A stretch of 64,000 nucleotides of DNA from Climacium dendroides (GCA_950106755.1 CATNNA010000007.1:1178001-1242000); one strand, 5' to 3'; shown: positions 36,257-49,361, counted from the stretch's first letter. A program made the numbers and translations. Notes: a model not told the origin generated them from the letters alone.

Positions 36257-38934
36257 TCATCTACGATCCCTACTACGGCTTTGTCTTCGACTACCTCCTC
36301 TAGCCCTGTCATGGTCTCCATCTCTACCTCTACATCTGTCCCTACGCCCTTCTTCTCTATCACGCTCTCGATCCCTATCTCTGCAGCTACGATTTCTATC
36401 TCTATCACGGTCTCCATATCTATCCTTCTCCCGGTCCTTGATATCTCTGTCAGATTCTCGATCCCGGACTCGTTCAGGACTGCGGCATCTGCGCCGGTAT
36501 TTTTCCTTGCTTCGGCTGTCAGAAGAGATTGAAAAAGATGAGTTGTCAGATGCATGATCACGTACTAATTCAGAAATACAGCACCATAACCTCAAGGAAA
36601 TCAAACAACACTAACCTCAAGGGTATCAAAACCTTCAACTAATCTCAAGACAGTGACCAAAGAATTCCCTACGCCAAATGCCATCTTGATGAAAGCAGGT
36701 CAAATTTCCAGAAACTGAAAAGTAAATAGAACTATATCCGGCGCTACATCTACTTCACGTGGCAGTTGCCAAATACTGACAACGGGCATCGAAAGTATGC
36801 TTCGAATCAGTTCGCCCTCCATTTCACAAAGAAAATTACGATCAATCCTGGCAATAAATTTGGCATTCGAAACACGACGGGGTGTGGAACCAAGCGATTC
36901 AAAAAATCAGGCAAACTTTGAAGAGCAAAATCTGAACTAGACAAAATTTATGGACAGTTACGAAGTATGCAAACTGTACCTGCGTTCATGTCTATATCGT
37001 TCTCTCTCATCGGGGCGAGAACCATTCTGTATATAGGATATGTCAATGTTCAATATCTGCTGGAGACTCAGCATAAAATCAATAAAGTACGTAAAAGCTG
37101 AATAGTCCCGCACGTAAGAGTTCGAACTTCAATTCGTACGTTTCACATCCATGAATGACCACAGAACAGAAATGGATGATGCATAAAGTAGGATGACGCA
37201 AAAACTAGAAGCATATCATCAATATCAAGTCTGCTGGCACAAACCACCTTGTCAGAGTCTTTGGAATCCTCCATGGCCACCTCTTCCACTTTGAACTTGC
37301 AATCATTCTCCAGAGACATTTCTGCAGTTTCCCGGTCTCGCCTCCGGAATTCTCGATCTTCTTTTTTCTTGCGGAGGTCTGCAGCAGTTTGTCTGATCCT
37401 AAAATAGCCCTGCAATCCAGAAGATCATACACACCATTATGTATTATCCATATTTTACAGACATGTTTAGAGGCCCTACCCACAATAGCACAAGAGACAT
37501 AAGCATCATCCTAATGCCCCCTTCTCACTTGACGTTTGGTAAGTGAGGAGATTAAAAAATAGCAACAAGCCATTGCGACTATCCAGTTTGCATCCACATG
37601 TTCTCTTTGATGAACTGGTTCTCAGCTGCAATGCTACGCATTCGATTACGCCATAAGTATGTGGGTCCCAACATTCTCTAGAAGAATATGTGGGAAGGCA
37701 TAAGAATATTTCACACCCCCCGATCAAATAAAACGCAGTTATTGATCAGAACATCGGAATAAACGACGAGTTAGACAAACGTCACCCATTGATATCATAC
37801 CAGATGTTGCTTGCCTTCCAGATGACTTGCAAGACGCTTTTCCGTATCTGTAGATGCTTGCATAGCACCACACACTTCACATACTTGCATGCGCTTCTCC
37901 TTCTCGAGGATGCTACCAAATTCAGGCATTACAGCCCGCACAAGCTGATCTTTCTCCTTATTAAGAACATCCACCTGACAAACCCGAATCCAATCCAATC
38001 TAAATGATGATGTCACAATTGAAGCAGGCAATGCTTTTTAAAAAAGACCTGACGAACACACAGGTTATTTCAAAACCTGATCACAGAACAGAAGACCGTT
38101 TTCATAAATCCAATGAAGTCCCACAAACTCCATACCTTGCTCATGGTAGCTTGAGCATGATCCACCTGACCATCCTCACCCTCTTTCTCAGCCTGCTTCA
38201 GCAAGTATTGCACTTCCATTGCGATGGCTGAAATACGGTCGCTATTTGACCGTACATGATCTGTAAGAGGCATCTCTTTGTCAAGTCGTTCATGACACCT
38301 TTTTATCTTCCTGTCACATAGATACAGAACTTCATGAGGAACGAGAATTTTGATAAATCGAGCGACTAACACGCGAAACTCGGATTTAAGTGATGAAATT
38401 ACTTTTCAAAAGCGTTTACTGTACTCCACATCGGACTCTCCCAGCGTTTGCACAATCTAAAGATGCATCAAGGCCATTAGGATGACTTAGAAAGACTTGC
38501 TTGCTCTAGCAGTACTCAAAAACCTCTGATCATATAGAGACACTGTTAAACACTATAGTTCATACCTCTCTAAGTCGGATATCAAACGCTCTAAATAGCC
38601 TAGAAACTCAGCCTCATATTGCACAACTTTATTGGACTCCAGAAATTCTGCTCGCAGAGTCTCGTCGTGTAGCTTTTCGCAAGCGCCAAGATCACTCTTC
38701 GTATTTGGAAACAAATCGTGAGGACAGAAAGCCACCAGATGATAGTGACAAACCTACACAGGACACAAGTTAAGAACCGTACAGATAAACAGTACTAGAA
38801 GGCATTCCTTCACAAACTGCAAAATCCTTCAATACCTGGGGATCATCAAATTTTAGCCGTTTCTTCTTCTGTTGATCCAAAGGAAGGTCTCGGTCCTTTC
38901 CCATGAGCTCATCCAGAAGTACTTTAGGATCCAT
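36257..38934 (-). CDS. LUC7-like: LUC7-like U1 snRNP splicing factor, seven exons, intact
   Basis: Exons: 38934-38836, 38753-38566, 38310-38136, 37974-37801, 37409-37248, 37026-36980 and 36515-36257. They total 1,104 nt (367 residues plus TGA), all joined in phase at GT-AG sites. LUC7 proteins are U1 snRNP components that help choose 5' splice sites in the nucleus. Visible are the N-terminal LLDELMG motif, the first CCCH-type zinc finger (VCHYHLVAFCPHDLF...GAC...H, residues about 34-60), a coiled coil in exon 3, the second C2H2 finger (VCEVCG...HLEGKQH, exon 4) and an Arg/Ser/Asp-rich RS tail (exon 7). Length and layout are typical of plant LUC7A/LUC7B-like proteins. Glutamine is encoded only by CAA/CAG. 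This is the only evidently healthy conventional host gene in the window. Confidence 0.95.
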
Positions 38935-39660
38935 ACTGCCCAGGTTTTCTTCTAGCCACCCTTACCACCGCTATCCAATTCCTCTCAAATCGGAACCACT
39001 CTCTCCATATACACACTCCGAAGCGTCAGCAACTGTGAAAAAATGAAACCATCTTATAATCTGCCTTCATTCTCCAAGCTGAAGCCAAACCACCCAAAAA
39101 CAGGTTTAATCTCTGCTCAAAGTAAGTAAAATAAACCTCACGACGTGCGCAATATGGCAGGGGAAAATGGCATCTCTCGATTGCCTCTCAATTGAAAACA
39201 CTCAGTCATGGGACACACCATCCTTCCGATCCTTCATCGGTTCGGTGGTACAGAATTTTTAGGGCGGAAAATAGAGGACGGGCGTAAGCCCCATTCAGAC
39301 ATGGAGGTCCGCAAACGAAACTCTGAACGAAACTCTGAACGAAACTCTTTCGAATTTTAATGGTCGCTGGCCAAGCTTCGTGCGGTAGGGCTTTCACACA
39401 GGCAGGAAGCGTGACTTGTAGTGGACAAAGTTGGGAACCCTGAGAACACCACCAGTGAGTTCCGTATCCTTGAGAACACCACCAGTGAGTTCCGTGAGAG
39501 GGATACAAAAATTTCACCGCACCGAAAACCTGTATCTCTAAAATATACAGATTTCTGTAAAACTCTTCTCCAGTTCTGTATCCAAAGGCTCATATGGAGA
39601 ACTTGCGAGGTCTCATCCCTATTTGATGTCCTAAGCTCAGAAAATAGATAGAAAAACAGA
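38935..39660. promoter_or_regulatory. 5' flank of the LUC7-like gene with short tandem repeats
   Basis: Contains probable 5' untranslated and promoter sequence. Three copies of an ACGAAACTCTGA unit lie at 39315-39350, and a 30-bp direct duplication of GAGAACACCACCAGTGAGTT lies at about 39442-39495. No upstream divergent gene is recognised. Confidence 0.4.
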
Positions 39661-41000
39661 AAAGCTGGTGGGGATACTCTAAGAGGTTATCCCCAAATTG
39701 TTTAGAGGACAAACCCCTCTATGTTACCTTCATCCTTCAATTTTTTCTCTTTGTTGTCTCAAACTTGTGCTTTTCTTCACAATAGTATCATCAATGTTTT
39801 GAACATGTGTACTTTCAAATTATAATTTTTCTTTTATGTACTTGGTCAAGCATTCTTTTATACCTCCTTTTCCATTGATTGATTTGAGGTTGAAAACTCT
39901 TATAGTAATTGCCTAATTTTGCTTCCTGAATTTGCTTCAATTATGTTGTAGGGGACAAGGGTAAGCCTAGGCTATTGCATAGATGAATATGGGAGGTTAG
40001 ATTCACCTTTATATGTGTATATTGTTTTGGAAGTTCTAGTGGTAGAAATCCCAAAAAATTGTCATTGTATAGTACAACTTCAGTTCCAAATTTAACAATG
40101 AAAAATCTTTAGAGTTTTTTGCATTTCAATAACTCTTTGAAACTATTGTTTTTATGCAGATTATGGACTAATTCTTGTTCAAACTAGGCAATTGACAAAT
40201 TCAAGAGGTTTATTTGAGCCTAGTTATTGATAAATTTATTGGCAAGTCAATTTCTTAAATGTTTAAAATATAACTATGTTTTTGAATTTCAAAAACTCTT
40301 TAAAACTAAAGTTGTCTGAACTACATAACAATGAAAAATCACCAAACTTTAAAATATTTGAAAAACTTTGTTAAATATGTTGTTAGATTATTTAGGGTTT
40401 GGTATTGTAGAATGAGCATTACTAGGAGCTATGATGACTAGATATATCTTTTTTATTTCATTTGCTATTAGATGATCACCTCTAAACTATAGAGTCAAAA
40501 AGATAAGATACAAACCAATTCAATCACAAACTTATTTGGACTTTTAAGCTCATGGATTCATTTGTCTTCAAAATTGGGCTTACAATTGAAAATCATATGT
40601 GAGACCATCATATTCAACCTTGCAACAAACAATTTATGTAAATTGTAATGATTTATTCTACATTCACAAACTTCAGACATGAAACAATCCATGAATCACC
40701 CAATTCAAGTAAATGTATTTGGTTTTATGTAGAAAATTTTATCATCGCCATAATATCAAGGAAAATAATTTTGTGAAATTGTTTAGAAGCAATCCAATTT
40801 TTATATTTATTATCATCTTTGCATTGTAAACTAAAAAGATTCATTGGGTTGTAATTTTGCTCTTTAGACTTCTATGCAATTCCCTATTATTGATTTAAAA
40901 ATATAAAAAACATGTCAGCAATTGGTATACATCAATTCAAGCTATTATATTTGGTTTAGAATTTAAAGAATATTTTTTTGTTTAATATTTGCTTTAGGAT
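39661..41000. other. AT-rich intergenic sequence, no gene recognised
   Basis: Nothing beyond short random frames and poly-A/T runs is visible. Confidence 0.4.
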
Positions 41001-41445
41001 CACTAGTAGAAAACGTGCTATCAATGACTAGCGTTTATGACTATGTAACCAATCATTTAAAATACTTATGATGAAAAAATGACCAAAGCTAGATTTTAGG
41101 CTCTAAGTCATTTGATACAAGTCATATTGGACAATACAATCATTTATTTATTTTATTATGTTGTTTATATGGACATTTGCTAATGTGTGATTATAGAAGA
41201 TAGCTGACCTAGCTAGCTTTATTGATGTGGTTTGCTAAGTTAGAAGTCTCTTATTGGCTAGTTTACAAATGATGTGGCAAATGTCCTCTAACTAATTTTG
41301 TTGATGTAGAAGACTTTAGGTCACAAACAAGTCATTTTGTAGTCATATTCTCGACTGCAATTGTCATTATTAAGTCATTTTTGAGTTGAATGTAATGATT
41401 TCAAAAGGCTTGGCTATGCTGAGGAAGTCATTTTTTGTAGTAGTA
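41001..41445. mobile_element. Possible decayed CACTA-like MITE
   Basis: Starts CACTAGTAGAAAACG and ends GTCATTTTTTGTAGTAGTA, whose complement TACTACTACAAAAAATGAC is one base from a CACTA terminus. Flanking triplets (GAT, TTG) do not match, so the ends or the insertion site have decayed or the call is wrong. Confidence 0.35.
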
Positions 41446-42405
41446 TTGCCTTCACATGCATATTGTGCCTCAACATATGACTAGTAATGCATAATGCAAT
41501 CATACATTAATTGCATAAGAATGATTCTAAATGGCATATACAAAGTAAGTGTGTTTTCCAACCATTGCGATGGAGGATACATTTCCAATGACAACTATAT
41601 AATAATTGTGATGATTCAACTCTGTAACAACAGACAAACCTTATGACTTGACTTTCAATTCAACAAAGACTTGGATAAATAACGCCAACAATAATGTGCC
41701 AATCATGTACAAGAAAAGCATTACATGGAAATGACAAGCAAAACATAGATGGCAATATACTTAGAAAAAAATGACCATGATTTTGGTGACCACAATGATT
41801 ACTTAAATTTTCAAAGAAATGTTACTTATGTAAGGTGCTATCATAGCGCAGCTCTATCTAGCATACAATTAATTCTGCACCTATCATAACTCCATCTATA
41901 CCAAAATTTATGTATTTCTTTTGCAACCATAAGGAACTTGCCCTTCCAAACAACGGTTGAATTGACAACGTCCTACATCTTCATTTGCTCATCATCCAAG
42001 TTGAGGAACATCAGCTATACTTGTAGCCAAATGACTTCTTTGACCTCCACTTTGAAACAGTAGTCTGGAATTGTGACAAAATGGAACTTGTGTTGGCCCC
42101 TTTAAGCTACTAATGATACTTGTTGTTATGCTTTGCTTGGCATTTTTTGGATTCAATAAGAATGCTTCTTGGCCACACACAAATCGTGCAAAGAAGGAGT
42201 CACCAAGTTACAATTGGAATACCAATAACAACAATAATCATAGATATACAAACGTTGAGAAGAGCATCATTAGTAACAATATGTTACCAGCAATTTAGTT
42301 AGAATCATTGAATAGTTCTGTAAGAGTTATCACCTAAAAAATGACTATCCATTGTACATTGACTAAAAAAAAGATTGGCTAGAGCCTATGCAATTTGTAT
42401 CTAGT
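41446..42405. other. AT-rich flank of the large CACTA element, no gene recognised
   Basis: No coding motif. The last three bases (42403-42405, AGT) are the left target duplication of the CACTA element. Confidence 0.4.
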
Positions 42406-43700
42406 CACTAGAAGAAAAACATGTCCGCTACAACCCACTAGAATGCGACTATGTGTCCTATATAACTATCGTACAACTGCTGCCCTCTATATTTGCACCA
42501 AATTGGTCGTGTACTTTGTTCTAGTTGCAAAGTAGTCATAGAATGATGTGTAACTTTACGAGAGAGTAACAAAAGAGTAGATGTGAAGCATTTTACATCC
42601 GAAGTACATCAATGTCGTCGATGTATGGTCCTAGACTTCAATGTATCAAATTGTAGTCAGATGTAGTTTGAAAAATGACTGCAGTTCAATTAAAAAGCTT
42701 TACGAGAGATAACTGAAGTGTAGATGTGAAACACTTTACATTCAAAGTTCATCAGTGTTGTTGATGTATGGTCATAAAGTTCAACGTATAAATCTGTAGT
42801 CAGATATAGTTTGGAAAATGACCAAAGTTTAATTACAATACAACTACAATGTAACTACAGTGCAACTACATAGCGACTACAATGCAACTACATAGCAACT
42901 ACAATGCAACTACATAGCAACTACAGTGCGACTACAAAACTACAATACAACTATAGTGTAATTACACGACAACTACAATGCAATTGCAAACTAATTATAG
43001 TGCAACTACAAAACAACTACAATGCAATTACAAAACACTTCAACTATACAACCACAATGCAACTATTACAATTCAAATCTTGCACTGCCACAAACATTTA
43101 CAAAATAAATGGATATTAGGCATCTATGACTCTTGTAGATGTTATGAATCTAGAATTGGTATAAATTTCTAACCATGCCATATAAAAAAATCGTGTTGTT
43201 GTAGATTTCATATATATATGACAAGTTTAGATTTTAAAGATCCTAAAGAGTTATAAGTTTAAATGAACTTTCACCATACTACTATTACAAAACAACGACA
43301 ATGCAACGACAACTCAACTACAGTGCAACTAGAAAACAATTACAATGCAACTAAAAGACATCTATAATGCAACTAAAAAACAACTGCAATGCGACTTCAA
43401 AATTACTACAGTGCAACTACAAATCAACTTCAATGCAACTAGAAAACAACTACAATGTAACTACAAACTAACTACAGTACAACTAGAAAACAACTACAAT
43501 GCAACTACAAACCAACTACAATGCAACTACAAACCAACTACAATGCAACTACAAATTAACTACAATGCAACTAAGAAACAACTACAATGCAACTACAATA
43601 CAACTAGAAAACAACTATGATGCAACTAAAAACAAGTATACTACAACTATAAAAACAATTACACTTCAAGTAAACAACAATGAGGATGCAACTGAAAGAT
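42406..43700. repeat. Left subterminal repeat array of the CACTA element
   Basis: Dozens of CAACTACAATG / CAACTACAAA / CAACTAGAAAA units are concentrated at 42830-43080 and 43270-43680. They are the inverse of the GTTGCAT/AGTTG units at the right end. Such arrays bind the TNPA protein in En/Spm elements. They create long repetitive Gln/Asn/Tyr frames that are not genes. Confidence 0.9.
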
Positions 43701-46113
43701 GACTTCATTGCTCAAAAAATGAACTAAAACTTGAATACCAAATGATTACAGTTCATTTGCAAAACATCTACAATTCATAAATGCTCTCAATATCTTGCAG
43801 CTGCTAAGACACTCTCTTCTGCAGATAATTCTATGACTCCAATTAAAGATGGAATAGTAGGTAGCGGAGGTACATCCTCTGGGGTAGTTAAACCAGAAGT
43901 TTGTATAGTAGTGTTCACGAAGACATCTGATGTGTCGACAAATTCTCGTCGAGTACGAGCTTCTTTATGCAAAACTATTTTCCAACCTTCTTTCCTTACA
44001 TCATCAATAAAGAATACTTGAGTTGCTTGGCTTGAAAATATGAAAGGATTAAACATCTTACGCATTTTGTGGAGAAAGTTCACTAGAAGAAAACCATCCT
44101 CATTTCTATTGTATGTTGGATTTCCTCGATTGTCTATTTTCTTCACCCATTCACAGCGCATTAGTATTACAGGGGTGCTAAGAGACCCATAATCTAGTTT
44201 TAATATATCTTTCAGTACTCCGACATAGTGCACTAATACATCCTGAACATCAGAAGTTGGAATCTGGAACACAAATGCAATACCGCAGTCATATGCTTGC
44301 AATTGATTTGAGGCATTGCCATCAACTCTAAAATGGTTTCCAAAAGCTTTCATTCGAGAATATCGAAGTGTTTTTTGTGATGGTTTCTTGCATAACAACA
44401 TCATATCGTTGTCTTCTATAGTATGTGCATCAATATGATTGTTGCGAATAGCTGTTTGGATCCAAACTTCAAGGGCTGCTGTATTTGGATCTATTTGACT
44501 CTCTTCCTTCCACTTCCTACAAGTGCATCACAGAAGTTAAAACCAAAACTATTAAAAGGTACTAAACAATAATTAGTGAAGTTCCTGATGTACAATTGTC
44601 CTAGGTATTTTTTTATCACAATAGTTGCATGCATATGACTTGCATATTTTTTTAATAATTGGACTGTCCAAGATGAAGAGGCATGTGCAACTTACTTCAC
44701 GAATGGCTCCATAACTACAACATTGTTTAGCACATAATTATGTGCTGCATCCCACATTGTAGTAGACATAAGAAATTTACGACCTGCACCTTCAAGAACT
44801 TCTTGAGCATCACCATATTCCTCCTCAGCGTCCCAGACACACCTTTTGACAATATCAAATCTCTATAAATACTCAGTTACAAAACCAAGACATTCTTCCT
44901 TCAAGTACCCTTCTACCATGCAAGCCTCTAGTCTAGCCATGCTTCGAACATAATTCTTTGATGTTTTCATATACCTTTCAACTAGATACATCCACCTTGT
45001 GCTAACAGGCCTATACAAGTCCAGTTCTTGCACTAGATGATATAGAAGGTGTGTCATCATGTCAAAAAAAGATGGTGGAAATTCCATTTCCAATAGTGCC
45101 ATACTTTCAGCCACATCCAATTGAAGAGACTCAAACTCTGCTGGATTATAAACTTTTGTACATATCCTCCTAAATACCTTACACATCTGCATGACAGCCA
45201 TCCGTGCTCCAGGCTTCAACAGACCCCACAATGCTAATGGCATCAATTGTTGCATTAAGATGTGATAATCATGCGATTTGAGGCTTTCAAATTTTTTAGC
45301 CTTAACATGCTTGCCAAATGACGAAGAGTACCTTGAGGGTAGCTTCACAGAGGCAATTATATTTGAAAATTGCAAGTACTCTTCTTTTGAAAGCACATAT
45401 CATGTTGCTGGTTTCAACATCTTACCAACTCTACAAGGGTTTGGAATCAGCTACAAATGCTGTCGTATGCCTCTTCTTTGTAAATCGCGTCGCACCTTCA
45501 TTGTATCTTTTTTTCCACTTATTATTTTCACAAAATTCTTGGCAAGATTCATCTCACAATGTATGACATCCAATATATAGCGAATAAGAAGCCTCTGTTC
45601 ACACAAACAATCTTTTTAAGTAAATATGAAATTGATTAAGGACAATTACAAATATAACAGACAATCAGCTACAAATTCATTTGTACATCTATCTCCTTAT
45701 TGCTTTCGATGTCACTTCATCTCTATAAAAAAACATGCTAGTTGAACTTGCCAAAAAATCAAATTCATTTCTTGTATACTACAGATGCTTTGATATTCAC
45801 TGTAGTTGCTCCTCACAAATACAATGTTACCATACACGTATATATGTGTGTGACAACTCATATTTTTGATTTTTTTCGTTTACCTTTTGAGTGGAACGGA
45901 AATTAGAAACAAGTATCCGGATCTAGCTAAAGGGAGGGAGATAAATAAAAAATAGTCACAAGAGAACCTTACGGAACTAATTCGGTTCTAGGAAGAAGCG
46001 GACCGGATTGTATTTCCAATCGGATTCTCCTTGACCGGATTGGAAAGAACCGGATGACAAGGGCCGGACCGGATGTCTGACCTATCATAATGACCAGTCC
46101 AGGGCGTCAGGAC

Positions 46114-46120
46114 TATATAA
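46114..46120 (+). promoter_or_regulatory. First TATA box of LTR copy B
   Basis: GACTATATAAGG lies about 265 bp after the LTR start and about 290 bp before the ATG of the LTR-borne frame. It is placed to drive that frame. Confidence 0.5.
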
Positions 46121-46409
46121 GGCCTGACCCTGCCCATTTTCAGGTCTTTGGTTTTTGCGTGTTCTCGTTTCTTATCTTAGCACCTCATCATTTCCGTTTA
46201 CGGCGGCGAGGAGCTGAAAGTACAAGAGGGTCCGGTAGTGAGTGAGAGGTGTGAAACGGAGAGATCGCCTCCGGGCGCGAGTGGGTGAGACTTGAGCGCG
46301 AGCGGATACGGAACAATGAGAGGCTGAGAGTGTGAGCGCGCAAAGAGGTTGGTTTGCAGGTGGAGCGGAAAACCAGAGTGTGAGCGCTCCCTTGTTAGGT
46401 CAGAAGAGA

Positions 46410-48158
46410 ATGAATCCGGGTAGGGCCGCCTTCATGCCGTAGTTGAACCAGAAGAGACCAGGCTCTAGCACCCTACCCCCGAGTGAAGTGAAGTTAAAGA
46501 AAGTGGTTCCGGTCATGCCGACCAAAGAACTAGAACAGGGAGAACTCAAGGATGACTTAGCATCCATGGGTTGTCAGGGATTAGCCTTGAAACCTTGGGG
46601 TTTCAAGAATGAGAAGATGATTAGGGAGCTTCTGGGTGGCATATCGAACGAGTTCGATAACACCCTAAGAGGGAATCCGGTTCAGTGGACCGAGGATTTG
46701 TAGCGAGCCGTCTATGGATTCCGGACGGGAGGACTCGGGCTTGCCAATCGAAAGGATGATTTCATCCAGGGCAAGTTCGGAAGTGCCGTGAATCCGAAGG
46801 ATGGCTACGCGGTGGAGGACTGCATCGATGACCGGGAGCGTCGCCTGCTGGAGTTCCTTGTTTCGGTCTTGCATCCGGAAAAGCCCACCAGGGTGACTAT
46901 CACCTTGGGTAACACAATCTTCGGAGCGCTATGCGAAAACCGGAGAGTAGACTTGGGCTGGATCTTCTTCGATCTAGTGTCCCAGCTCACTGCAAGAGTA
47001 GGGAAAAGTAGTTCCACCCCATTGTGCCCTTACGTGTACCATCTCTATCAGCAACAGGAATTGCTGACGGAAGTAGAGACGAAGGTTTGGAAGGCCCAAG
47101 AGCGGACCATGAAGTATAGTGAATCCGAGTCCGACCAAGAAGCGGATTCCGGGAACGAAACCGAGGAGGAGGAAGAAGAAGAAGAGGAAGACCCGCATTT
47201 CATCCCCAAGAGGCAGAAGACCACGCCAACCCAAAATCGAGGAACGCCTTCGGTTCAACCCTGGCCGTCCAAGACGGAGGCTCCAGTCGGATCGGATGTA
47301 CCATCCGGATCGGGAACCGGAGATCCGTTCGACGAGTTGGTTGGGATCCTCTGCGAAATCCGAGCGGATTGGGAAATCAAGAAGCGGACGATCGGGGAGA
47401 TCGCGCAATTGATTGGAGCGGAACCGGACAATCAGCTGCCACTCTAGGTAGCTGAGAGTATCATCAATCCGGATGAGCTCCGGAAGATAAAGGCGGAAAG
47501 CAAGCGAATGCATGATGAAGTTGACACCCTCAAAGCCGAGCTTTTCGCCTTGCTCGAGAACGCCACCGCGACAAGGGAGATGGCGGAGGAAATGAAGAGG
47601 CTAGCCGCGGAGGTGCAAGACGTGCTCGGAGAACCCGGAGCCGCGATCACCAAGGCGTGCCTATTCGAAGAGGAGGTGCACAGGGAAAAGAAGATATCCG
47701 GAACAAGGGTGGTGCACATCCTCACCGATTTTGAAGAGTAGATGGAGAAGCTCTTGTCCAAGGCACGAGAGTCAACGGACCGGATCGTGGAGAGCAGCGC
47801 GAAGTTGACAGAGATTTCGGTCCGGCTCTCTGAACTTTCACTTCCGGACTTGTTTTCGGAAGAGGCAACTCAGGAACCGGGGAAGAACAAGACGCCCCAG
47901 TCGAGCAGGGCACATAAGAAGACGCCCTCGACCGGACCGTAGTCGATCGACTTAGACTCCCCGGAAACTGATGAAGATCGCCCGGCTCCAACTCCGGATG
48001 GGGAACGGAATCGGAATCTAACTGAGGTGTTCGAGCAGTTGGAGAGACCTGACAAGAGTCCTACCATCGGATCTCGAGTATACGAGGCGGAATAGGAAGT
48101 TTTATCGAAATGGGAGTTAGAAGCAGGAACCGGATTGGTAGAGTATGAACCGGAATAG
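46410..48158 (+). pseudogene. Reading frame carried inside the LTR (copy B), amber codons only
   Basis: From ATG 46410 a single phase stays open for about 580 codons apart from TAG codons at 46440, 46701, 47445, 47739, 47940, 48093 and 48156; no TAA, TGA or frameshift interrupts it. The protein has a globular middle (about 46730-47090: FRTGGLGLANRKDDFIQGKF, RVTITLGNTIFGAL, LCPYVYHLYQQQELL), resembling the plant-transposon protein domains found in extra ORFs of some Ty3/gypsy elements. A long Glu-rich run and a Lys/Glu/Leu coiled-coil region follow (47380-47860). Copy A carries the same C-terminal half, with Gln at the place of the 47739 TAG. Function unknown. Confidence 0.75.
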
Positions 48159-48244
48159 AATCTGGTTAGGATTAGGTAGGACCAGATTGTCAGCGCCTTC
48201 AGAGGCGGAAATCGTGTATTCACTTTTTGTTTTTTTGCTTTTTG

Positions 48245-48252
48245 TATATAAA
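48245..48252 (+). promoter_or_regulatory. Second TATA box of LTR copy B
   Basis: TTTTTGTATATAAAAC lies about 1.0 kb before the LTR end and is conserved in copy A (5760). It is the better candidate for the promoter of genomic RNA and gag. Confidence 0.5.
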
Positions 48253-49284
48253 ACAGTCTTTGAACTGGAGACTGGGAGAATTCTTTTGGCATTTCTTTGC
48301 GTGCTTTCCATTGATCTAGCTTTGTGTGTTTTTCCGGAGTGTTGGCAGGAGTACACGGAGTTGAAGTAAGAAGGTATGTACGGGTGTGTTGGCAAAGTTC
48401 TCCCTTTGATGTGTCTTTCCGGTTCTAAGTACATGTGAGTGGGTTATGAAGAGTTAGGAGTAGATTCCAGATCCTCAGCATTTGCAGAAGCTTTGCATTC
48501 CGGGTGAGAAAGTCGTTGATTAGGCTAGGCGGATAGGGAGGGATTCCTTAGCTGCGCTAGAACTCCTGGGTGGAAAATCCGGTTGAGTATCCTGACTCCT
48601 GTGAGGTCTTGCCACCGTTGTTGGTAAACGGAAGAGCTTGGTAGAGGTTGGAACGGACGGGTGCACTTGTAGCCACCTAACTTCGTATGGAACGGATTCA
48701 ACATCAAGGTCGTTGTAGTATGAGAGAATCGTACGGGGGGGGGGTCTTTGTGTGACCTATAATCCGGATTGCTATCCGGATTGCTATGAAGGACCAAACC
48801 AAATTCGGGATAGTTAAGGGATTGGCGGATAGGAGAGTGGATCTTCAGCCACTATAAGTCACGGAAGGAGTGGTGGGCCTACCACTTTCAAAAGCAAGCG
48901 GCGAACCCTCTGATGGTAAATAGAGGCAAAACCAAATCAGGTACGAAAGGGTGGACCGGAACGGATCCGCCTAGGAGGACACTTAGGACCGGAAGTGGCA
49001 GGGTTCTAAGTTGGGAAGTTAGCCAATAAACCGAAAAACTAGTGAAACCGGAATTAGGATAAAATCTGGTCGTAGTCTTCCGGTTGATTTTGGATGTTCC
49101 GGTTTTCAGAGGTAGAACCGGAAATTAGAATTTAAGGGTTAATTGGGTTTAGCTCCTTGTTAGGGTTAGCTACTTCACAGGATCTCGTGGGCTCGATCTG
49201 TAGGGTCATTTTATTATGCTCTAGAGTGATTTTTGTGAGTATAATAGGGACATTGCTTACACTGTGCTGTGACACGCAAAAATC

Positions 49285-49304
49285 TGGCGTTGCTGCCGGG
49301 GATC
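49285..49304 (+). other. Primer-binding site, tRNA-Asp type
   Basis: TGGCGTTGCTGCCGGGGATC lies 10 bp after the 5' LTR end. It matches the complement of the plant tRNA-Asp 3' end (TGGCGCCGTTGCCGGGGATC) at 17 of 20 positions; two of the three differences are C to T. Confidence 0.75.
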
Positions 49305-49361
49305 CTAAAGCTAGCAAGCTCTAAGTGGGAGTTGTGATTTTGTTACTATTGTTTTCGTTTA

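Noticed and set aside
36249..36557. Plus-strand frames rich in Ser/Leu/Arg
   Set aside because: They are the antisense of the RS-repeat exon of the LUC7-like gene.
42904..43702. Long plus-strand frames rich in Gln/Asn/Tyr/Thr
   Set aside because: Artefacts of the CAACTACAATG subterminal repeat array; translation is simply the repeat unit in each phase.
44087..44101. CACTAGAAGAAAACC inside the large element, as if another CACTA terminus
   Set aside because: It is coding sequence of the DUF4216 region of TNPD (encoding GFLLV on the minus strand), with no partner end or duplication.
10129..48158. A nuclear genetic code in which TAG/TAA encode glutamine (as in some green algae), suggested by many in-frame TAG codons at Gln positions
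   Set aside because: The intact LUC7-like gene uses only CAA/CAG for its glutamines and none of its codons is TAG/TAA. TAG-containing frames are all in mobile elements or captured fragments, which also carry TGA and frameshifts.
46805..48434. Several minus-strand frames of 70-180 codons
   Set aside because: They are opposite the LTR-borne frame of copy B; long antisense frames are expected from its codon composition and none has a motif.
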